Below the pieces are notes generated by a model, which made no database searches, was not told the origin of the DNA, and saw nothing but the letters and a program-made list of their open reading frames with translations. From Archilochus colubris (lineage: Eukaryota; Chordata; Aves; Apodiformes; Trochilidae), in the NCBI GenBank assembly GCA_023079485.1, contig CM041084.1:61599709-61663708 (forward strand): a stretch of DNA of 64,000 bases. Reading direction: 5' to 3'. A program made the position numbers and the translations under genes. Positions 1 through 13,349 of this stretch are shown here, piece by piece. Every line of letters starts with the position of its first letter. Position 1 is the first letter of the stretch.

Positions 1-1892
1 GGTTAGTATATACACTTGACTTAATCTAGGGTTGTTAAGTTAGACCTTACCCTTTCTGCTATGAATTCATAAAGCATTAAGTCTTTAAGGTTTTGGGAAA
101 TCTAGTATACAAATAATGCAAGATGATGACTGTAGCCAGGCATTGGATTATCATTCATGTTACTCCAAGAACTATGTTACAGTAACTTTTTCTGCTTTGT
201 TTGGATACCTGTTCTCCTGATAAGAAAGACCAAATATTTTACACATCCTTTTCAAGTAGGTTGGGAAAGAAACATTCTTTCACCTTGTATTTCTTTTACA
301 TTGATCTAAAGCGAAACTGTCTATCCTTGCCTGGTTTGGGCCATGATAGATCAGTTGCTTCTTTGCTCTAAACAGATTCATATTGATTTTCCTGTCAAGA
401 TCACTAGTGGATTACAGAGCTCTCCTATGTACACCCTTATCTTCTGTTCATCACATCTGACTGGACTGTTGCTTTGGAAACCATTGCAATGTCACAAGTG
501 ACTTCATTATGATTAAATGAGGGGAAAAAAATAGAACAAAAGACTACATTCCTGTTTCAACATGCAACTTGGAAACTGAAACTGTCTCACATACATTCTC
601 TGTATTTCAGAGCACTTTTTGGTAAAAGGATACAGATCTGTCCTGCTAATTAGGAATAAAACTCATAACTTGAAATTACAATTTTTATGCCCTTTAAATA
701 GACTCTGTAATTGAACAATGTAGTTACATGGGTAGCTGTTTTAGACTCTATTAAAAAGCTCTTAGGGATCTGTCAAAAAAAGAACCTTGTATCTCTGTCC
801 CTCACAGAGATTTAAAGTTGTCTTAAACACTGAGACTGATTTAGTTTCCAATTAGATCTAGGATTATTTTCTATTTATCTCTCGAATCTGTACAATATTT
901 GAGTTTCTGTAGCAGGTCTGTAACTGCAGCTAAGCAGAAGATGATAAAAATGTGCCAGGATGCTGCAAAATTATTTGGCACTGGCTCAGCATTGTTACTG
1001 ATTTAAAGTGTCTTTCTTGATTACTTCTGGTACTTTTGGTTTTTGTTTCATGTGTTTGGTTTTGGTTGGGGTTTTTTTTGTTGTTTTTGGTTTTTTTTTG
1101 CTTGGCTTGTTTGTTTTTTTCCCCTCAGTTCAGACTTAATAGCTTGTCTGTTAAGTTTAATGTTGTGTGAGAAATAAATAAAAGTTATTAATGACTGAAA
1201 AAGTGGAACACCGTTGTTGTTTCCCAGTCCTGCCCCACTGTATTTTTTTCTTGTTAAGTCTTAGAAGCTGCTTGCTGAGGGTTAGCAAGCCTTGAGTTTT
1301 CTAAACAACATATTCTTTAACCCATACAGCTTGCATTCAAGAATGTGTAATGATTAGGAGTCATATAAGTGATTCTTGCTGGAGGTGACAAGAGAGCCCA
1401 AGGAGATGCGTATCCCTGCAGGGGTACCACTGCTCCCTGGTGCTGGTGGTGATTGGATGTCTAGCTAATTAACCCTGATGGTCTTACTGGTGCTCAGCTG
1501 TGGGTCTGGGTTACCCACTTGTTTCTGTAGTAGTGGGTGTGTTGCTGATCATGTGCTGGTGCTGTGCTGGGAATCTCTCCAGAACTTGTTTCTGAGCTGT
1601 GGCAGCTTGTCCTTGCTCTGGCCCTAAAATAAAGGGCGCTGCTTGCTGAGGGACGTGCATTCATCTGCATTGTCATTTGAAATACTCCTTCCTACTCCTG
1701 CATCTCTGCACTCTGGAATCAGAAACGTATCTTCAAATTTTTAAAAGGCTTGGTGTTTACAGTTCCATTAATATAATTACAAAGCTGAGGGACATGCATG
1801 TAAGAACTGATTTCAGTCATGTTGCTCTTAGCAGCTTGGTAGGTGCCACCACAAATTAAGCTAATGTATTTAAGACACATATTTAAATCCAT

Positions 1893-2433
1893 CTTTCCTT
1901 TCCTTTCCTTTCCTTTCCTTTCCTTTCCTTTCCTTTCCTTTCCTTTCCTTTCCTTTCCTTTCCTTTCCTTTCCTTTCCTTTCCTTTCCTTTCCTTTCCTT
2001 TCCTTTCCTTTCCTTTCCTTTCCTTTCCTTTCCTTTCCCTTTCCTTTCCTTTCCTTTCCTTTCCTTTCCTTTCCTTTCCTTTCCTTTCCTTTCCTTTCCT
2101 TTCCTTTCCTTTCCTTTCCTTTCCTTTCCTTTCCTTTCCTTTCCTTTCCTTTCCTTTCCTTTCCTTTCCTTTCCTTTCCTTTCCTTTCCTTTCCTTTCCC
2201 TTCCTTTCCCTTCCTTTCCTTTCCCTTCCTTTCCTTTCCTTTCCTTTCCTTTCCTTTCCTTTCCTTTCCTTTCCTTTCCTTTCCTTTCCTTTCCTTTCCT
2301 TTCCTTTCCTTTCCTTTCCTTTCCTTTCCTTTCCTTTCCTTTCTCCTTTCCTTTCCTTTCCTTTCCTTTCCTTTCCTTTCCTTTCCTTTCCTTTCCTTTC
2401 CTTTCCTTTCCTTTCCTTTCCTTTCCTTTCCTT
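1893..2433. repeat. (TTTCC)n pentanucleotide array, about 108 copies
   Basis: About 540 bp of near-perfect TTTCC units, equal to AAAGG/GGAAA on the other strand. Interruptions are few: an extra C near 2,038, a cluster of TTCCC-type variants around 2,197-2,228, and a TTCTCC variant near 2,342. The array is a pure polypyrimidine/polypurine tract lying intronically in KIF13A. The long open frames that cross it on both strands, repeating FPFLS or KERKG, are translations of the repeat and not genes. Confidence 0.98.
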
Positions 2434-4451
2434 CCTTTTTCTTTCAATTTTTCTTTTTTTTTTTAAATTTAAAAGATTTTAAAAAAAAATTGTTACTGGT
2501 TTGTTACAGTGGATGAAGCACTTGACCTGGGGTGTGAAAGAAATGACTGGAATACAGAAATTAAGTGGTGTGAGGTATGCTGCAGAGACACAAGAGTAGG
2601 CTTAGGCTTTTTGGTTATGTTTAAAATGGACATTTACAGCCACTGATAAACTTTGAAGTCAGCAACACTTTCAAATAGATTGTCATTTTTTCCCTAACAG
2701 TGTCTAATGCCTTCCTTTTTTTGGCAAAGCAAAATGAGTAAGCCTGTCCTGAGTAACACATGAATTATCCTTTCCATTATCTCTCAGGAAGTTCTGATTG
2801 TTTCTGAGACTTTATGTGCTACTGATCTGCTACCTGAGGAATGTGTCCACTCCCTCTATTGTATAATAAATACATGGTATAACTGTTAATATGAATCAGT
2901 AGTTCAGTAAGGGTTTTTTTTTTTGAAAAATAATTAACAATAGCACAGTATTTTGTTGTACAAAGCAATCATTTTCTCTGAATGTATGTTTTCATCTATG
3001 TGTATAGATGAGCACCTTATCTCTAATAATCTTTGCATAATACCATGCATCCTATTGCTTTTGTTGCTGGAACACTAAGTTAATTTCAGAATCATAAATT
3101 CTGATGACAGTATGAAGGCAACCACTTAGTCATGCTGTTTTTCAAGAAGCTCTGAAGTCAGCCTTCATTACCAAAGAAAATACTGCAAATATACATATTC
3201 CTGGATATATAAAGTTCTGGTAGCAGTTACATGCCAAGTGTGTATTTGCTCAATAAAAAGCCCATCACAGTAGTCCTGTGAATTATCATCAATTTAATAA
3301 ATAAGATAGACTATGTCAATAGACTGTTCTATTCACAAAATTCACACAGACTTATTTCCATCACATGCTGCTACTGAATATATTTAAGTTGGTATTTTTA
3401 GCAGATACACATTGTACTCAGGCACTGTAGTTGTTAGAGGCCAGTTTTTTCTGAATTGCTATTTATAGGCTGGCCTGGAATGCTCACATGATGATACTGT
3501 TTGTAATCTTGGGTTTTATGTTGCCAGAGATGCTGTGGCAAAGAGCATCTCAGTATTTCCATGATACAGTTCTGTTTCCAAGCTGTATACCTAGTGCCTA
3601 ACATAAGGCTTGATTTGGAGATTGAGGATGTAACTCCTCTGCAAGTGGAATAAATGCTGTCGTCTTATTTTTTGAAAGAGCTGTGTGATTGTAATGACTT
3701 GTGTATTTCATTATCACGTTGCTACAACAAATATTAGAACACATGGAAGAGAAAACAGGATTCAAAAGGTATCCATGGAAAAATTACCAAAGAATAGACA
3801 GAAAACTGAAACTTCAGTGTCGCAGTTTCCATGTGAGGTCACTCAAGTACAGTGGAGTTCAATCCAAAATGTACAAGGCACAAATAGTTTGGAGCTCTGT
3901 TAATGAGACCCTGTTGAAAATACAGGCCAAAATTAATGTTGGTGGTATGTCTGCATTTTGTTTCAAAGTGTTTTTTAGTTTCCTTAGCTTAGGTTCCCTC
4001 CAGTTCTTTAGCAGACTGATTTTAAAAAAGAACCCCAGAACTTCACTTGAGGAGGGTGGAAAAGGAGGAGCAGAAAATAATCAGGCCCTTGGGAACTAAG
4101 AGTGTCACTTATGTGGGATAGTAGTGAAATTTGTCAAGGCAAAGAGATGAAAGCCAGATTTTTTAATGCCAGTTGCTTAATGGAATTTTTCTGTCTCTCT
4201 GCTAACTATCCTGTTTGTTGTTTTTTTTTTTTAAATCCTTGCTTTCTAGAATGCTTTGAATTGCTTACTTTTTCACTTCAGGATACTGAACTTTGGTTGT
4301 TCAAGTGAGGTATAGCTTCACTGTGTTTGTCTTGTATCCAGATCTTAACTTTGTATCTTTTAACTTTCAGTTTTATTTTTTAACATTTCACCAGCTTCAT
4401 TTACAACCTAGCAAGGGGCAAAGAAGCAACTGTGTATAGCAAAGTGCTTAA

Positions 4452-5081
4452 TAGAATCATAGAATGGCTTGGGTTGGAAGGGACCTTTAGAGATCATCTA
4501 CTCCAACCTCCCTGCCATGGGCAGGGATGCCTCTCATCTAGACAAGGTTGCTCAAAGCCTCATCCAGCATGGCCTCGAATGCCTCCAGGAAGAGGGTATC
4601 AGCAGCTTCTCTATGCCATCTGTTTCAGAGTCTTACCACCCTTATGCTGAAGGACTTCTTCCTAATATCCAGTGTAAACCTGTCCTTCAGTTTACAAGCA
4701 TTTCCTTCCCCTTGTCCTGTCACTCGATACTCTTACGAAAAGTCCCTCTCCTGCCTTGCTGTAGGTTCCCTTCAGGTACTGGAAGGCAGCTGTAAGGTCC
4801 CCCCAGAGTCTTCTCTTCTTTAGGCTGAACAATCCCAGCTCCCTCAGCCTCTCCTCATAGCAGAGGTGCTCCAGCCCCTGGATCATCTTTGTGGCCCTCA
4901 CCTGGACTTCTTCCAACAGATCTATGGCCTTCTTATGGTGGGGACACCAGAACAGTATTCAGTATTCAAGATTGCATCTCACAAGAGCAGAGTAGAGGAG
5001 GAGATTTACCTCTCTTGATCTGCTGGCCACACTCCTCTTGGTGCATCCTAGGATACTGTTGGCCTTCCACACTGTGTGTAA
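4452..5081 (-). mobile_element. CR1 LINE, 3' fragment (older subfamily)
   Basis: The + strand begins with TAGAATCATAGAATGG, the reverse complement of the CR1 3' terminus, followed by the usual TTGGAAGGGACC segment. On the minus strand, 4,692-4,916 still translates into the C-terminal part of the CR1 ORF2 protein ([29 protein letters not shown]). The far end stops inside ORF2, so the copy is 5'-truncated, as CR1 insertions usually are. It resembles the remnant at 58,622-58,730 more than the younger copies in the window. Confidence 0.93.
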
Positions 5082-8000
5082 ACCTGGACTTTGCATCTTT
5101 TCTGAATCCAAACCTGGGCTTTGCAAGCAAATGAACCTGGTCCTTCATAGCCTGATTTCAGTTTAAATTTTAGTTGTATTTGTTAGGGGCAGATTCCATT
5201 TCCTAAAAAGAGAGGGTTAATGTTAGTAAAAAAGCCTCAAATAAGAAATAATTGCTTTTTTTCTTTTCTCTTGACTAGTTAGCTGCAGGTGTTGTACAGA
5301 GGAGTTAGGTACAGGTGTCTTCAGTAAGACATGCAGAGAACATTTTGAGAGGCAGCACAAGGTACATTAAGTAGAAATAGAATTGCACTCCTAAAATGTC
5401 ACTGCTCAGTTTATAGTATAGTAATGTAACTGGAAAGCTGTATCCATATTTGCAGGAAGCTTTTGTGTATTTTACATTTATCTTATTTAGAATGTGAGGG
5501 GTAGAACAGCTAAGATGCCTGTGAAGTTTTCCATTGCAACCTGTTGAGAAGACAACAGAGAATAAAGCAAATATTTTTAGTTCTTTTGATTATGAAGCAA
5601 AATTACTGTTTCTAGCCTTATATTTTTCCTGGAATATTGCTTATTGGATGCAGCTTTTGAATCGCATTATGCCATAAATCTGCTTGCATTGTGCATACAA
5701 CCAGAAGGTAGAGGGATATTTTTGTTGAATGTCACAGCTCTATATGGGTGATTTTCTTTTTGGACTTTTGTATTACCTTTTTTCAAACTGCTGCAGTTTT
5801 TAATCTGCAGCTTTTTCTTCTGAAACAATGGTATATTGTGTGTTAATAATGGCATCATCATTTCAGATACTTGGAGAAGACAGGTTTCTGTAGTTAACTT
5901 ATCAACACTGTTCATTTAGTTTAAAAATCACTGTCTAGCAAAAGTATTGATAGCAATTTACAATGCTTTTCAGCATTTCCTACATTACTGGTATAGGGTG
6001 TATGGTATCCTCTCTATAATTGGAAAATTCAAGACTTAAAATAATTTTGCAGGTTCAATTGAGTTATTTTAAGCTAGCAAGGCACTAACCTTTGTGCTTC
6101 AAGTGCTTTGGAGCATAAAGCAGTCACAACACATAGACTGTGACTTTTGATTACTTTTGGTTAATAAAAATCAGGCACTCAGTAGGGATGAACCACACAT
6201 CCAGTGAAAATGTCCTCCCCCACCCCTGCGCATCTACTGCGGACTCCTGGAGAGATGTCTGCTCAGTCTGGTATTTCTTCTTTTAGCAGAGCACTGGAAA
6301 AGGGTGAATGCTGGTATGCATTATGCTGCTGCTGTTAGTGTGCCAGCCACAGAAGTCTGTGGGAGGAATTTCAGGTGGGTTGTGGCTGGCTGATGAGAGG
6401 GTACACAAAACTTGCTGGCAAACACAAAGCGCTTCTTCCCTTACAGACTCTGCAGTGGTTTCTGGACTCCCTGTTCTCAGGAGAATCATGTTGGAGTTAG
6501 GCTGGATCAAAGGAAACATAAGCTTAATGCTCAGCAAATGGGTGAAAACCAGGAAGGGATGGTTAGGATCTACTGGGGAAAAGAGCAAGGAATGAGGGAG
6601 GAAGCTTTGTGTCTCTGTCATTGCAAAGGGATCTGGGCTGCTCTGCTTTATATTGGCACTCTAGTCCCTAAAAGGTGTAGTGGAACTAGGAAGAGGTAAA
6701 GAATGTCAGTAGGAGTGCTGAGCTTCTTACAGACCCCTTTTTACATGTGGAACTAATAAATGAGAAGTCTTTGGTCTAGAAGACAGCTGGGGATGAGAAA
6801 GGGATATAACTAGAGATCTGTATGTCCATGAACAATGGAAGGAATTATTTACTACCTTCTGTCTTTCAGGAGTGGGACTTTACGTTAAATTTTTAGGAGT
6901 TGAGTATTTAGGAATACAAAGATACACACATAATTAAGCTGTGGACTTTATCATAGGATTATGTCACTTCTAAAAATCCATGTAACTAAAAGAATGATCA
7001 GGTAAATTGATATGGAAGGAAAATTATCGAAGGCCATCAAGCTCAAACATACCAGTGAATTCTACCTGAGTTTCTTGGTGCCAATGGTGGGCAAGAATGC
7101 CCATGTCCTGTACCTGCACTAGGCTTCTTCTGAGTTTTGTTATGTTCTTCAGGTGCCTTGATTAAAGGGTCTGATGACTGTCAGAGTCAGAATCTGCTGC
7201 TTTTATAATATGCCAGAGGCCAAGCAGTCATGTCCTACTTTACCTCCCTCTCCCTGGGCTCATGTTCCAAGTTGCCATCAACATTGACCGTGCACATTCC
7301 TTGCATTGGTGCAATGGTGCAAACTGGTTTCTGGTTCTGTAGAATAAATTGGTGAAGATAAGTTTTAATATAAAGTAAACTAATGCTCCCCTGCATTTAC
7401 TAAAGTAAACTCACCCCCTCGCCCTGCATTTATCTGGCTGAGGCACAGCTGAATGTGACTGTGGCACATTCAGAAGCTGGAAAAGAGCAGAAATTTCTTA
7501 AACTGGCTTTGCCTCTTGAACTGTTATTACAGTGAGATATTCTTAGGGCAAGTGTTGCCAGTGGCTGTTAATCTGAAGCTTACTCATTCTGCCTGAGACC
7601 TGAAACAGAGCATACGTGCTTGAAACCCTACCTGTTCTTCATCCTCATCCCCCATGGAGAGAAAACTATTTCACCTGCAGCCTAATTAAAGATACAATTT
7701 CCGCTTTCAAAGTATTCCTTTCTCTGGTTCTGAGATGTTCTCAGAAATAATTTGCTAGTTAAAGTAGTTCTTCAGCTTTCAAAAATTAGCCATTTCTATG
7801 GTTCTTGCCTCCTTTCTTTCTAGTCTCTAATGCAGACTAAATTTCATCATAATTCTCTTTGTAAGCTAAAGAGAATGTGGGCAACAGTTCAAGAGTACTA
7901 TAGGAGTATAGCGAAGTCTAAAGAGTTATGCTTTCTATGAAAAAATATTTTTATTTCTAAGAAGGGTCTTATTTTCCAAACTGTTTTAAATGCAAATATT

Positions 8001-8269
8001 ACTTCATATACACTGCAGCATAAATACAACATAGCAACTAGGTGATTCTCAAAGACACTTCACAGAACTTTTGGAATATTCTCTGCATTTCAGATTCGCT
8101 GTTTTAAGAAGCGTAAAATTGATTTGAAGTTAAGATGGATTGCAGACTGAAGAACCTATATAAAAAGAAATGTAGAAAGCTGTGTTTGGTTGAAGTGTTA
8201 AATTTGAGGACAAGAACAAATAAATGAGATAAAATTCCTTCAATATCATAAATCAGGAAATATCATAAA

Positions 8270-8530
8270 TCTGGACAGGAGGAGAAAGACTGTTGGAGCA
8301 GGCTCCTGGCAGGAACCCGTGCAGAGAGGAGCCCAGGTTTGGTGGCAGGTCTTGTGTCCCTGGAGGGGACCCACACTGAAGCAGTCAGCTCCTGAAGGAC
8401 TGCACCCTGTGGAAGCAACACATCCTGCAGCAGCTGGGAGAACTGCAGCCCATAGGAAGGACTCTTGCTGGAAAAGTTGGTGGATGACTCTTTCCCATGG
8501 GAGAGATCCAGACTTGTGCAGAAGAAATGC
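8270..8530. repeat. Modular repeat with degenerate ~45-bp internal units
   Basis: This GC-richer island of about 260 bp has four diverged units, each carrying a CTGCACCCTGTGGAAG-like core followed by a CTGGAGCAG-like core. Examples are CTGCACCCTGTGGAAG, CTGCAGCCCATAGGAAG and CTTTCCCATGGGAG, spaced 43-50 bp apart. I recall similar modular sequence from avian retrotransposon-derived repeats but cannot name the family. Overlapping open frames of 70-105 codons on both strands are best explained by the GC-rich repeat. Confidence 0.6.
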
Positions 8531-8775
8531 AACGTAACATTTATACAAATTGTCACAGTTCATAGGTTACTGTGGAAAGGGGAGCCTGTTAAATTTTTTG
8601 TCTTGCCTCCCCTGTTATATAGGATTTGTTCTCTGACAAGGTGTTCAGACAAATAGCTTGTCTGTATTTTTTGGTGTACCAGAAGGGCATCTAAACTCTG
8701 TCTGAAACCCTCAGATGGAAAATTTATGAATACTGTTGCAGTTGCCACTCTTTTCTGCTGGGAAAAAAAAAAAAA

Positions 8776-9036
8776 GGCACAGTCTTAAGTTGTGCCGAGG
8801 GAGGTTTAGGTTGGACATTAGAAAGAGTTTCTTTACAGAGAGGGTGATCAGACCTTGGAATGGGCTGCCCAGGGAAGTAGTGGATTCTCTGTCCCTGGAG
8901 ATATTTAAAAAGAGACTGGATGTGGCACTCAGTGCCATGGTCTGGTAACTGCAGTGGTAGTGGATCAAGGGTTGGACTTGATGATCTCTGAGGTCCCTTC
9001 CAACCCAACCAATTCTATGATTCTATGATTCCATGA
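8776..9036 (+). mobile_element. CR1 LINE, 3' fragment (young subfamily)
   Basis: A plus-oriented, 5'-truncated CR1. It encodes the last part of ORF2 ([31 protein letters not shown]) followed by the short 3' region and a terminus of ATTCTATG repeats near 9,011-9,036. A run of 13 A residues lies immediately upstream (8,763-8,775). It is closely similar to the copies at 13,350, 25,674, 44,491, 53,912 and 63,282. Confidence 0.95.
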
Positions 9037-12000
9037 AATTATTTTTTCTTGTTTCCTAGAATTTAATTCTGATTGTGTCTTTCCTTCCTTACTGGTTCAG
9101 TAATGTAGTGCTTGGTATCTTCTCTCTGTGAAGACTGTTGGCTGCCTTGGTAGTCCTTCTCTTTTTGTTAGCTGATGAACTTGGAGCACACAATGTGAAG
9201 AATTTTTCAAGCCTTTGGGTAACTTTTATGGTTTATTTCATGGTACAGTGCATTAACTACAGCTAACTAGAATGCTGTGAAAGATTTGTAGAGATCAGTG
9301 AAGAGATCTCTAGAGACCTTTCTTGTATGAGTGCCATACAAGAGTAAAGTCGCCTCAGGACTTCTAGGTGTTGGTCCTGCTACAACTAAGGAGACCTCAC
9401 TCACTTTGTCTATCTATGGAGTGTTGATACGAGTTTACATTCTTGGCGTGTTGTTCCACACAATAAACCTTTTCTATCCTATCAATCACCATCATCATCA
9501 TCTTTTCATAGTGTCCAATTTCTGGCAAATGGCAGCAGTTGCTAGCACTGTTAGAGCAAGCAGATCTCAATAAACAGCTGTTGCAGCCAGCTGACAGACT
9601 TCTGCAAAATCTTCTCTGTGAGGGGATGGAAATTGTTTTGCTGATGTGTATTGTCATCAAACCTGTAGAAAGTTAATTTCAAATAGAAATTAATGAAGAG
9701 TATTTTTTTCTTTCTGGTCAGTTCATTTAATAATTTTACTGAAAAAGCATGCTAGAATGAAACGAAATCGTGAACTTTGAGTCTTAGACAATTTTTTCAT
9801 ACATGAGTTACATTTAAATAATGCTCACATACATTTATAGAGCCATGTGAAAGAATGAAGTGTCAAGCTCAATTAGCATCTCTCTTGAAATCTCATTAGT
9901 AACATAAAGTAGAGAAAATTTGAAGGATCATTTTCCCTGTTGTGGTTAGGGAATGTGACAGTGAGACTGAAGGAGTTCTTGTCAATTGTTCAGCCTGAAC
10001 ACATGGTCACGACTGTCACCCTTGTATCTTGAAAAACTTCTCAACTGTGTCCTTGTCCTGATTGACTAAGAAAGGATATGCTTACCTCCCAGAAAAAGTA
10101 GTGGGTTTTGTTGCTGTCGTTGTTTCGGGTTTTTAAATTTTTTTCCATTTACTGAGGAAAGTAAGGTGTTACAACCAAGGTTCAGATCTGGTTGCTCCAT
10201 TAACACCTGCAGTTAAGTTCTTCCCACTGACTCTTGATCCTTGTCAACAAAGCTGCTAATCACTACTTAAATCTTGGTAGCAAATTCTAATGTTCAAGCC
10301 TTTAAAAGGCAAACTAACAAAGTTGAGTTTAATGTATGAATTTCTGTGTTGTTTATCAAATTGACTTCATGTGCTTTTGAAGTCTTGCGATAAATGCTGT
10401 GTATAGTCATAAAATAGTGGTAAATTTTTCAAATAGCTTTGAGCACTTCTCCCACAAGGGGTGTATCTCCACTGCAGGTTAGTGTTTTTTGATGGTTCTT
10501 ATAGCCAGCATTTCAGAAGGAATTTTGAAGGAGCAGTAATGTTGAAAGGGAATGGTTTCCACTGACTTTGGAGACTTACAAGGTAGTTAGGAGCTGGGAG
10601 TAGCTAACCCAAGTGACTGGCTGGTTGGGTGTGAGTCTCAATTCAGTTTTTACACAGAGTTGAAATGCCAGTTAATGCTTGGGGTGTTTTTCTCTTCGAG
10701 AAAGCAAGTAATAAATGCAACAGAATAAGAATAATGTGTGCCTAATAAACGCCACAGTAATTTTATCAACACTTCAAGTGTGTCCTTTCATGTAGTGTTG
10801 CAAAATACACTGTGTTTTCCCTGACAGCAATTTCATTGCATTCAGGCTCAGCATAATTAATTGGAGGCTAGCCTTCAGAGCTAACAGATTTTGGGTCCTG
10901 AGGTAGTATTCTTTTTTCCTTTCCCTCTTTTCCTTATCCCTCTGAATCTGATTAGTAAATATCTCCTTGTTTAGATTCTTTTGCATTCAGTTTTACTGTA
11001 AAGTAGGGGAAAAAAAAGAGTCTTAAAAAGATGAAGACTACTTGGTGAAATATTACTGGTAGGAATCGTTAGCTAGAATTGCATTTCTTTGCCATTCTGT
11101 TATGAGACCAGTTGGGGTGCTAGTAAAAACAAATTTAATACAGTTGTGATTGTGGTTATGCTGAACTTCAGATAGCTGTAGCAGATACTTTTTATTGAAT
11201 TAGAGTCTTGGATAAGCTTTGAGTGAATATGATTAAAGACTTGAAGAAAGATTATTTAACGGGGTTTTGGGCAGGGTCTCAGCAGTCAGGATTGAGTTAG
11301 AGCTCTTTTACTGCAGAGCAGAATGACAGTTTTTTGGTCATTTTTTTTTGCATTTTGCCTTAGTTGGGCCTTAACTTGCCTAACTTATCAAGTTAACTGA
11401 AATGGGATAACTTACTTTAAAAGATCTGTTTTATGTGACAGAGCACACAGAATTTTTTTTTTTTTTTTTTAGTAAACTTCCAAGCAAATGGATAGCTTAA
11501 TCTCACTGTCTGTGTGTGGTGACTTTTCTCCTAAGGTGGTTGCTGTTTGCTAAGCAGCATGCTACTGCAGGGAGGACAGAATGGATTAGCCCTTTTTCAG
11601 GCTGTTGTTTTTATCTGAGCGCCAGTGCTTCGGTGTAAAGATTAGAAACACTTGAACTTCACATCAGCAAATTAGTGACATTGGAATAATAATGCCTTGG
11701 GCAGAAAAACAATCAGAATTTAGAGTGAAGGTAAGCTAGGGACTAGTGATGTATGAAGTCCCATGTTACATTCTGTTTTCCATCTTGTAAATGTCAGAAT
11801 GTAATGCCTTTATGCCTTTCACTTACTTTAATGGCTTTTTTTTTTTTCTTTTATAGTTCATTACTGTTGTAGTGAATGAACTTAAGTTCTTGGAATGTAA
11901 CCCTGTTTTGGTGAAATATGGGTGAAATATGTTATGGGTGAAATACCCGATTGCTCTGCTACTGTAATACTGTTTTCTTAACTTACACTGTTGTATTTGT

Positions 12001-13349
12001 AGTTCTGATTTTACTGTCAGTCTTCTTTCTCTGAATGTAGTAGATAGGCAGTTTGTAAACCAGTGTTTCCATAAAGCCTGAGAGGGCTCTGTAATTTTAT
12101 AGTATGCATCTGTTTCTGGTGGTGTTTCTGATTATGATCAGCTGCTACCTTATTATGCAGCCACTTGCTTAAATTGCTTTACTTGTTAAAATGTTTTTAT
12201 TTTGCTGTTCTTTCAAGGATTATTTTGCCTATAGAATAGACCTTTGCTGGTGAGGAGGGTTAAACAGATAAGGAGCATGTGCTGCCCACCTTATGCAAGA
12301 ATATGAAATAACTTAACTGTATTTGTGTATGCATGTGTGCTTATGCAGTATGTAAAGTAACTCTTCCAGGAGTCCTAGTATCAAATTGTGATGCCAGCTT
12401 CATTATCCAGCTGTACAGGGGGTGCCCCAGCCAAGCACAAAGTTGGGACTCTTTCAGGGCATTGCCCCTGATACTTTCTTTGATCTTCTCCTGTGTTTAG
12501 AAAATAGAAGGGGGGAGATGGGCAAACACATCTCCTTTTGCTGTGTTCTTCGTAGAGAAAGTGGTCTATGTTCAGTAGTTTTGTAGTACATGATCCCCTG
12601 AAACTGTTACTATGGCAAACTGCTATCTATTTCCAGATAGGTGCTTTTGTAAAGTAGCCCAGTGGCCATTAATAATACATAGGCATGGTTTTAAGATGCT
12701 TAGTATCAAGCCTGAGAGTAACAGCCTGCTTTGATAAACCTTGAGACAACAAAGGGATCTAGAGCTGTGCGATCTTTTCGTGGAGAACAGGCAAAATAGC
12801 ATCATTTCTACATAATATACATTATTTACAGATAAGAGTGCTGGATGTCTGCTGTCCCTGCTGCAGCCTTATAGACATGGCTAAACAGTGCAGTTACTTC
12901 AGTGGAACCAGGCAAGGTGCACTCATTCTGATGGTCCTACCCCTGGTTTGTTCCCTTGCACTCTGCCTTTGAGTCAGGCAAACCCACACTATTGATGATA
13001 TTTTCAGACCGAGTTGCAAAATAGCTTGATAAAAAAACAAAAGAAAATGAAAAATCCCACTCAAAAAAATACCATAATACTTGTTTTGAACAGCTGGTGT
13101 TCAGATTCTGTTGACAAATTTCAAGTACTAGAAAATGAGTGAGTTCTTTGTACTATTCTACAACCTATTCCCAGTTACATCATCTCAACAGGTTACTGAA
13201 CTTGTTACGACTTTATGCACATGCAAGGATGAAGCTTTGTGCTCCCCACCCCTGTTTTCAGCATCATCTCCCAATACTGCTCCAGCATCTCTGGAATCTG
13301 CCATATTCCTCCGTCTCCTTCAATGAGGAGTACCTAATTTTACACCTTT

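Noticed and set aside
1719..2466. Open frames of 242 and 207 codons on the two strands
   Set aside because: They are translations of the TTTCC pentanucleotide array (15-bp period gives a five-residue repeat) and carry no gene-like sequence outside it.
3685..4099. Overlapping 72- and 132-codon open frames on the + strand
   Set aside because: No family recognised, no promoter or poly(A) context; likely a chance open stretch in intron.
9482..9502. Short CAT trinucleotide run read as a histidine-rich motif
   Set aside because: Only a handful of units in an intron; a plain microsatellite without coding context.
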